Translations under genes and position numbers: made by a program
Notes under the pieces: model-generated
The model's database searches: none
What the model was told of the DNA's origin: nothing
Seen by the model: the letters and a program-made list of their open reading frames with translations, nothing else
Assembly: GCF_002127325.2 (NCBI RefSeq)
Contig: NC_035449.2
Coordinates: forward strand, 140,059,807 to 140,123,806
DNA from: Helianthus annuus
Taxonomy: Eukaryota > Streptophyta > Magnoliopsida > Asterales > Asteraceae
Reading direction: 5' to 3'
DNA: 64,000 nucleotides
Part shown: piece after piece, positions 57,318 through 64,000 of the stretch
Numbering within the stretch: position 1 is the first letter of the stretch
How the letters are laid out: every line of letters begins with the position of its first letter

Positions 57318-57732
57318 TGTAGGATCGGTTTTGACACGGTTCGATTACGTAACGAACGTTTCACGTGCGGAATCCGTGAACGAACGTGACCGAACACACG
57401 ATAACGTACTTTTAATGTGATTCCATTGCTAACTTTGACAAGATTGATACAAGAATCACAACTTTACAGCTTTCTCTCTCTACTTTCTCTCTCTAGAAAG
57501 TCTTCTCCAAGTCTTCTCTCTAAATCTCTTCTAAAAGTCTTCCAAAAGTCTAACTAAAAATATGACATAACTCCTATATATATGGTCAAGGCAACTTAGT
57601 GAAAGTTCTCACTAATTACAAGTTTGCCACCTTGCCATTTCTAACTAAATATGACGTTATGCACTTGATTCCTTCCGGCTTTTCACTACGGACTCGGATT
57701 GACGAAGGCGATAGACAAAATATGCATCAACA
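57318..57732 (-). repeat. E6 3' LTR
   Basis: 415 bp, + strand TGTAGGATCGG to TATGCATCAACA. A CTATATATATGG TATA box lies near 57573. A CT-rich run (TCTCTCTCTACTTTCTCTCTC) near 57470-57500 is in the transcribed part. Unlike the E2 LTR it has no clear AGCGG words. Confidence 0.92.
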
Positions 57733-59640
57733 ATCTCCCCCTTGGATATTGCCGTAGTCAATCTCGTAGTGAAACTCGTAACGACTTGTCTTTCTCTCTC
57801 TCTAAGACTCGAACTAAGATGTAGTCGACAGACAACTGCACTAACAAACTCCCCCTTGAATGTTGACGGAATCTTTAGTGAGAGTCTTCAATCATTCACA
57901 GCACCTCAATCTTGTTCGAACTTCTTCAGGAACTCAGCCTGGAATAATATCTTCTTCAGGAATTCCTTCCTGGAATCATATGCCTGGATCATTCTGTGGC
58001 TCTAACTTTCATCAGACTCCCCCTAACATAATGCTGAGATCTCTGTCTGGAAATCGTTATCACCATTGAAATCAACTCCTGGCTTTCTCTGTTTAAGCTC
58101 TCCTCTGGTTCTGATGTATCTCCTGGCTATTCGTAGCAACAGGATCAGAAACCTGCAAAACTCAAATACACTATCAAAAACAACAATTTGTAATTCAACT
58201 TAATGAATTAACTAATCGTATAAGAAAAACTATGAAGATCAAACTGTAGGTTACCATTCAACTTATTCATCAAGTTAATGAACCAATTTTGCATTTCAAA
58301 TCTTCACAATTTAACACTCTCTTCCAAACCACAAGTTCAACATGTTTAGCACTTGAAATGACAAAAATCAGTTCTTCACACTCTGTTGTCGAAAATATTT
58401 TTGTAGTTTTCAAATATCAAACAAAAATACAATATTTTTGGATTTTTGAATTTTGAACAATACAGAAATGAACACTATTTTTGAGAGATTGTGCAAGAGG
58501 ATCATATCGGTTTTTTTGAGACATACCACCAACACCGTTGATCTTGATTAATCAGCAAATGTTAAAAACAAATTTACTTCTGATTGTCAGTATTGTTGTC
58601 CACTTAAACCTCTACACAAATTTTCAATTGATTCAAGATACGTATTTAATGTTTTAGAACTTAGACTTATTTGAGTGTCCCACCTCTTGAATATACTCCC
58701 GTATCCAGATCCCAATATTCTGATCTACAGGTAAGTATAACTACAAATGATATCTGTATATAAATTAGGGGAAAAATGCGAGAACTGAGGGATCTCAGGT
58801 CAGAACTTCCGTTCAGCAGAGAGATATCAGCTTCGATTTAGCAGTGGGTCCCCTTTAGAGGATCTTTTCAGCTACAACAACTGATCATCAATTTTATTGT
58901 CTAATCAGCTGAGGGCTTTATGCTATGTTTCAAGCATATGAAGAAAGTATTAGCCAGGGACTAGGTCAGAACCACCGTTCAGCAGAAGTCCCAGAATAAT
59001 ACCCCAGACATCATTTGAGTACAAGAACCTAGTATTCCAGAATAAGAAACCTTTCAAACGAGATTTCAGGGGTTACCTATATATCCAAGTAGTGTTCCCC
59101 ACAAAATAAGTAAGTTTGATTTTATGTTTATATCTCGAATACAATTTACTAACTGTGTGAAGCCTACTGACACATCATTAGTAAGACTTGTTTAAAAACA
59201 ATTTTGTCTTTACAAATCTCTAGCATGCTGTGAAAGTCCACCGATGTACTATCATCTCCTCTTTTTCAATTTTGATTTTCTGAGGAAAAAAATTGAAAAC
59301 AAACTATACAAGAAGTTTGACAACATTATGTGAATTACCTCAATTCACCATTCTTGTGCAAAAACAATCAGAACTCCCCCTCACAACAAACTATTTTCCC
59401 ATAATGATTTCAAAACACTCAAGTTTGTTTCAATCAAAATGGTTTTTCCGGAAAAATTAGTTTGTTTACCAACCATTTGTAGGTTCGGGGTTATCTCTTC
59501 ATTTTGTTTTCTTCAAACGTTTTAAAGATTTAATATTTTCAGTTTTAACATAAACCATTTGTAGAAAATCAAGTACAACTTAATGTCCCTGATTTACCAC
59601 ATTTGAGACGAAAAATCACCAAAGTGAAATTTCTCAAGAA
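57733..59640 (-). other. E6 3' non-coding region with conserved structured block
   Basis: No gene. The shared block lies at about 58660-59110: GTATTAGCCAGGGACT (58947-58962) faces AGTCCCAGAATAATAC (58987-59002). The outer GTATTA/TAATAC and inner GGGACT/AGTCCC pairs are kept while the middle differs. The antisense donor here reads CTACAGGTAAGTATAA (58725-58740). GTGCAAGAGGATCATATCGG is at 58491. Confidence 0.72.
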
Positions 59641-59696
59641 ATGTGCCGATTCATGATCCACGATACCATCTTGGGATCTCCGGCAAGTCAGGTTTT

Positions 59697-62150
59697 TCAT
59701 TTAAACAGATTCACCCAAGCCTGACGGTCCTTGGGTGATTTCGAATTCTTGTTCAACAATGGTGGAAAATTTGCATCATCCATTGCTAAACCTGAATTCT
59801 CCTTTTTTACCTCAACCAAAGGCTCCCCTGGTTTTAATGAACCAGAATCATTGCCTGAAGGTGGCTTGTCCGACTTTGATCTGTCAGATTCATCGCCGAC
59901 CTTCTCCTTTTTCTTCTTTTCCTCTTTAGTCCTCAGATTTGTATCTGATGAATCTGTCTTGCTAGACTTTGCAATCGAGGAAATTGATTCATCAGAACTT
60001 TTACTCTTTCTTTTTGGTGAATCCGAGGACAAAATCTTCTCGAGATACTCTCTCGCTTTCTTCCTCTTTTTCCTCAGTCTGTCTTTCTGCCCCTGTGAAA
60101 GTTTGACTTTCTTTTCCAGAATTGACTGTTCTGGAACTTTAGGTTTCAAAACCTTCTGTTCCTGGGGCTTGACTTTGACTGGAATCTTTGCCGTTTTCTG
60201 AGAATTAACCCTCAATCTTTCATTTGATTTCCTTGGGCAATCTCTGGCAATGTGACCTTTGATGTTGCAATTAAAGCATCTCCTGGTCTCATAACTCCAA
60301 TACCGGCAGTTAACAGCAATGTGTCCATGATAGCCGCAACTGTAACACACTCTGTTATCGTACCTATCACCATTTTTAGTCCAAACGCTCAGATCAAAGC
60401 ATTGTGTGGCTTGATGATACTCCTTCCTCAACTCTGCTTGATTTGGCGCTTTAGCACTGTGATCTTTCCTGCATCCAACAATTTTTGAATTTTCATTCTC
60501 TACCTTTTGTAATTTTTCCTTTTGATTGGATGATTGTACTGATGAGTTTCTTTCTTCAATTTTAAATTTTTGTTTCTGTTTTACAATCTTCTTCACAGGT
60601 TTCTGCTTAGAGCATTCTCCCTTTTCAGTCGAGTGTAAAACAGTTTTCTGAAATTTTTCTTTTAATTTCAAAAATTTTTCCTTTTTCTTGATTTCAGCAT
60701 CGGATTCTGTCTCAGATTCATCTGCTGAATAAAATTCCTCATTTTCATCATCAGTTTTCTCATCACAATCTTCAACTTTTTCACTTATCGGCATAGAATT
60801 GATTGGTTTTGGACAGGGAAAATTCAAACTGTCAGATTTAGTCACAAAACCTTTCAATTTCTTCTCAAGTTCATCAATTTTGTTCCTCGAATTCTCAGCT
60901 TCACTTTCAAGCTGAGATATTCTCCCAAAATGAGACTCGATTGTTTTCTCATTTTCATTTTTCAAATTTTCAAGAACAGATTTTTCATTCATCAAAACTT
61001 TTATCTGTTCCTGAAATTTTGATTCATTTGCTTTCAGGTTTTTGTTTTCAAGCTTTATCCAGAAATCCTCATCTTCTGACGATTTCTTTTTGCTTTCAGA
61101 CTCCTTTTCTAGCTCTTTGATTTTCTTTCTAGCACATTCACCTTCTTTTTCAAGTTTAATGATTTTCTGAAGATGGGAATTTATCATTTTCTGTTTTTCA
61201 ATGTTGTTTTTGCTAAACACATTTCTCCCATCTTCAAGAATTTTCATTTGATTCTGAAATTCTTTCTCAATTTTAGTTTTTTCAATTTCAAAACCTTTAA
61301 CTTTTTCATTTAACTTCTTGTTTTCAAAAGTCAAACTGTTCAAACCATCCAACAGTTTGTCATTTTCAGCTTTAAGTTTCTCACAAATACTCTGAACCAT
61401 AAGAATCTGTTTTTCATCAATTTGCTTTCCATCTTTCAGCTCCTTGACTTCGGATGTCAAACTTTCCACATTCTTCAATAGTTTGTCATAGTCATTCTTG
61501 AAGCTGTCACACTTAAAGCATACTGTTGCATTCTTCACAGATTCTTTGGCTTTTGAAGTGTCTTCTTCTTTTTCCCTGATTATACCTGCACAAAATATTT
61601 TAACAAAATCAAGAGGATTTCCATTATTATCAATATAACAACCTCTTTTGATATCATATTTCATCACATATTTTGCTCCAAGACATACACATATTCTTTT
61701 ATCTATTTCACCAATCACATTCAAACTTAGATTCTCTAGGTTTCCTTTTATTTTGTCAATCAATTCTCTTTTAATTTTATCATTCTCATAACTATGTGTT
61801 TTGAGTGTTTTTAAAAACTCTGATGAATTCAATTTTGATAACCCAGAGAAACCAGAATTCGATCTTATATTCGACAAAATATCATCCCATTCTGTAGGTA
61901 AAGCATCTGCAATTTTTGATACTTTTTCACCATCTGTCAACCTTATCCCATATTTTTCCAATTTGCCCAGTAAATAGTTAAATCTGCTTTCCATCCTCTC
62001 CAAAGTCTCATTCTTTTTGCACAAAAAATTTTCAAGCCGCATAATCCATATCTGTTTATCATCTTGTTGTTCATAACTACTATACAAATCATATCCTTCA
62101 TTTAATCTTTCAAGATGATAGTTTTCCTTTTCATCAAACACCATTGCCAT
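59697..62150 (-). CDS. gag: E6 gag, intact nucleocapsid-type protein
   Basis: 817 residues, start MAMVFDEKEN at 62150, chosen because E5 gag starts the same way (MAMVFDEQEN); the frame is open for 34 codons upstream. Gag packages RNA in cytoplasmic particles. It has a capsid remnant NETLERMESRFNYLLGKLEKYG with SKIADALPTEWDDIL, corresponding to the second half of the E2/E3 capsid domain, so the N-terminal half is missing. A KYDIKRGCYID segment and a lone CFKC motif follow. Coiled coils cover roughly residues 230-470. Two CCHC knuckles (CYSCGYHGHIAVNC, CFNCNIKGHIARDC) precede the basic QKDRLRKKRKKAREYL and an acidic Ser/Asp tail. No stop or frameshift. It is the only intact gag in the window. 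Confidence 0.88.
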   Translation of the reverse strand: MAMVFDEKENYHLERLNEGYDLYSSYEQQDDKQIWIMRLENFLCKKNETLERMESRFNYLLGKLEKYGIRLTDGEKVSKIADALPTEWDDILSNIRSNSGFSGLSKLNSSEFLKTLKTHSYENDKIKRELIDKIKGNLENLSLNVIGEIDKRICVCLGAKYVMKYDIKRGCYIDNNGNPLDFVKIFCAGIIREKEEDTSKAKESVKNATVCFKCDSFKNDYDKLLKNVESLTSEVKELKDGKQIDEKQILMVQSICEKLKAENDKLLDGLNSLTFENKKLNEKVKGFEIEKTKIEKEFQNQMKILEDGRNVFSKNNIEKQKMINSHLQKIIKLEKEGECARKKIKELEKESESKKKSSEDEDFWIKLENKNLKANESKFQEQIKVLMNEKSVLENLKNENEKTIESHFGRISQLESEAENSRNKIDELEKKLKGFVTKSDSLNFPCPKPINSMPISEKVEDCDEKTDDENEEFYSADESETESDAEIKKKEKFLKLKEKFQKTVLHSTEKGECSKQKPVKKIVKQKQKFKIEERNSSVQSSNQKEKLQKVENENSKIVGCRKDHSAKAPNQAELRKEYHQATQCFDLSVWTKNGDRYDNRVCYSCGYHGHIAVNCRYWSYETRRCFNCNIKGHIARDCPRKSNERLRVNSQKTAKIPVKVKPQEQKVLKPKVPEQSILEKKVKLSQGQKDRLRKKRKKAREYLEKILSSDSPKRKSKSSDESISSIAKSSKTDSSDTNLRTKEEKKKKEKVGDESDRSKSDKPPSGNDSGSLKPGEPLVEVKKENSGLAMDDANFPPLLNKNSKSPKDRQAWVNLFK

Positions 62151-63235
62151 TTCTTCGCAAAAATGAATCCGACACGTGTTTACGTTCAAATGGTGGCACC
62201 TCCAGTCCACTACACTAATCAACAATTGGGCCTTGGGCTGCACAAACAACAACTCAAAGTGAAATAGGCTGAATATGGACGGTGCTTGTGGGCCGACTTG
62301 TAACGGGTTGATTGGGCGGCAGAGTGATCCTTTAAGAGGGCGGCAAATAACAGATGTTTGGGCGGTTTGTCTTAAAGGTTTGGTGGATTATTATGTAATA
62401 ATGGGTCTTGGCGGTGGAGTGGGCTTTAAGTGGTCAAGTGAAATGGGATTGGGCAGTGGATTGATGTCTTAGACGGCAGAGTGAGCCTTTAAGAGGTGGG
62501 CGGCTTCACATGTATAACATGCCTTGCTGACACATACTTTCTGTTGTAAACAGAATATGATAAAGGTAATTAATGGGGGCGGTCAACACATGTTTCAACA
62601 GAACCTAGGATTGGTCGACATCCTGTAATATCAGATAAGCCACGTGAAGGTGATGACGAAAGCGCGATCCAGCTGACACTTGGAGCGGTTCCCAACTCTG
62701 TCTAATCTTAGACGTATGAGCGGTTCACACGTAATTTCCCTAGGAGCGATTCAGCCAAGAAATTTTGAGCGATCCAGACAATACCATATAAGCGGTTCAC
62801 GAACAATCAATTACGAGCGATTCAAGACTTTCATATGAGCGATCCACGTATGGTCTAATGAGCGAACTACCACAAGAGCGATCCACAACAGTGACTTGGA
62901 GCGGTTCACACCTGAATTTACGAGCGGTCCAGATGTTCGCAAAAGCGGTTCCCAACAGATCTGAAACTATGACGCAAAAACGGACTGAAAAATCGCGATT
63001 ACTCCTAAACGGCTCGGAATTTCGAGCTGAAATTTGGTAGGGTTGTAGATCGGGACTAAACGCACAACATATCCAAAAATCAGACGAAACAGACCGTATT
63101 TACCTGTTCAATTTTACGTATTTCAGTAAAGAACGAGTAAAAGGTGAAGAAATAGGAGAAATCAGATCTGAATCGGCTCAAATCTGCTGAAATCAGTACG
63201 AAAACAACGTGTTTGATCAAGCAATCGAGCTCCTA
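62151..63235 (-). other. E6 leader with AGCGRTYC word array
   Basis: About 1.1 kb between primer site and gag, no gene. Bases 62680-62955 carry eleven or more GAGCGATCC, GAGCGATTC, AAGCGGTTC words in one orientation (sense TGAATCGCTC). Bases 62280-62520 hold several GGGCGGCAGAGTGA/TTAAGAGG pieces. Confidence 0.75.
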
Positions 63236-63247
63236 GCTCTGATACCA
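63236..63247 (-). other. E6 primer binding site
   Basis: The - strand reads TGGTATCAGAGC two bases after the LTR end. Confidence 0.92.
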
Positions 63248-63249
63248 CT

Positions 63250-63664
63250 TGTAGGATCGGTTTTGACACCGTTCGATTACGTAACGAACGTTTCACGTGC
63301 GGAATCCGTGAACGAACGTGACCGAACACACGATAACGTACTTTTAATGTGATTCCATTGCTAACTTTGACAAGATTGATACAAGAATCACAACTTTACA
63401 GCTTTCTCTCTCTACTTTCTCTCTCTAGAAAGTCTTCTCCAAGTCTTCTCTCTAAATCTCTTCTAAAAGTCTTCCAAAAGTCTAACTAAAAATATGACAT
63501 AACTCCTATATATATGGTCAAGGCAACTTAGTGAAAGTTCTCACTAATTACAAGTTTGCCACCTTGCCATTTCTAACTAAATATGACGTTATGCACTTGA
63601 TTACTTCCGGCTTTTCACTACGGACTCGGATTGACGAAGGCGATAGACAAAATATGCATCAACA
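63250..63664 (-). repeat. E6 5' LTR
   Basis: 415 bp. It differs from 57318-57732 at two sites that I can see (GACACCG versus GACACGG near the start; GATTACTTCC versus GATTCCTTCC near the end). Confidence 0.92.
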
Positions 63665-63669
63665 CAGAC

Positions 63670-63759
63670 TCTCTTATAACTCTCATCTATAAACCCTTGA
63701 TCCCAATTATTAAATCTCTCAAAATAATAGTTTTCTTGTTCATCAAAGACCATTGCCAT
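63670..63759 (-). pseudogene. gag: E5 gag, first 30 codons
   Basis: Starts MAMVFDEQEN at 63759 and runs open to the CAGAC duplication, where E6 has entered. The rest is at 54894-57317. Confidence 0.85.
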
Positions 63760-63799
63760 TTTTATAAACAATCCCAACAAATCTTTACATTTTTTAAAA

Positions 63800-64000
63800 A
63801 AATCAACAAGTGTCTTATAAGCGAAACTGCAAGATGTGCACTTGGAGCGGATTTAGTAATGTTCAAATGAGCGGAACAGTGAGTTGTCACAAGAGCGAAC
63901 TTCAGATGTCACTACAAGCGAAACTTCAGTTGTCAGAAAAGCGGAACTGTGATCTTGGATGTTCACAAAAGCGGAACCTTGTGTGTCTTATAAGCGAACC
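63800..64000 (-). repeat. AGCGRAAC word array in E5 leader
   Basis: Eight or so copies of AAGCGAAAC, AAGCGGAAC or GAGCGGAAC on the + strand to the window end, one orientation. The primer site and 5' LTR of E5 should follow beyond 64000. Confidence 0.82.

Larger units (their letters stand above)
57318..63664 (-). mobile_element. E6: gag-only copia-type LTR element, complete, gag intact
   Basis: 6,347 bp, two 415-bp LTRs differing at two positions by eye, perfect duplication CAGAC (57313-57317, 63665-63669). On the - strand: LTR, primer site, leader with word array, intact 817-codon gag, one junction module, 2-kb non-coding region with the shared block, purine tract CCAAGGGGGAGAT, LTR. No pol. 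It is inserted into codon 31 of E5 gag. Confidence 0.93.
52464..64000 (-). mobile_element. E5: gag-only copia-type LTR element, 5' LTR outside window
   Basis: Visible as 52464-57317 and 63665-64000, split by E6. On the - strand: word-array leader (64000-63760), gag start at 63759, gag body from 57317, doubled junction module, non-coding region with shared block, purine tract (AGGGGGAGTT) and 3' LTR. No pol lies between the gag end (54894) and the LTR. It inserted about 20 bases inside a Tat LTR. Confidence 0.87.

Overview
The window is plant nuclear DNA made of LTR retrotransposons and their debris. I found no host gene, rRNA or tRNA gene, and no CRISPR array. Primer binding sites read as the 3' end of initiator tRNA-Met, there are canonical GT-AG introns, and two accessory protein families resemble ones I recall from Asteraceae genomes (sunflower, lettuce, Tanacetum). 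The family-level assignment is an inference and was not tested.

Layout. Bases 1-6879 are the 3' two-thirds of a Ty3/gypsy Tat-lineage element (E0, + strand): pol, a spliced antisense accessory gene, and the 3' LTR. E0 sits in the 3' region of E1 (6880-15428, - strand), a Ty1/copia element of SIRE type with decayed gag and pol. E1 sits in the gag of H (+ strand; visible at 15429-15794 and 25903-29859). H gag is broken a second time at 15795-25897 by a solo LTR (A), which itself carries E2 (16841-24534, + strand). H sits in an accessory-gene unit X (29860-31196, - strand). X adjoins, or belongs to, E3 (to 44343, - strand), a copia element with gag and pol whose gag holds another solo LTR (B, 37103-40499). 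E3 lies in the end of a tandemly arranged LTR element, E4 (44344-51887, + strand), which encodes one accessory protein and no gag or pol. A Tat fragment (51888-52463) follows, then E5 (- strand; 52464-57317 and 63665 onward), interrupted by E6 (57318-63664, - strand).

Four elements (E2, H, E5, E6) have a gag-like gene but no protease, integrase or reverse transcriptase. E2 (LTRs identical by eye) and E6 (two LTR differences) inserted recently, so they were probably moved by enzymes from relatives such as E1 or E3. All six copia-type elements keep a structured non-coding block between the coding region and the 3' LTR, even where pol is gone.

The most striking large-scale pattern is that each family is saturated with its own short word: TGATCCTTA in E0, TCAAACGG in E1, AGCGGACC or AGCGRTYC in the other copia elements and X, ACTGCTGA in E4, and TCTCGAGTCG in solo LTR A. 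The words crowd LTRs, leaders and an intron. Three of these settings also carry accessory genes with their own TATA boxes. This recalls the sequence-specific anti-silencing VANC proteins of VANDAL transposons. The comparison is a hypothesis, not a demonstrated fact.
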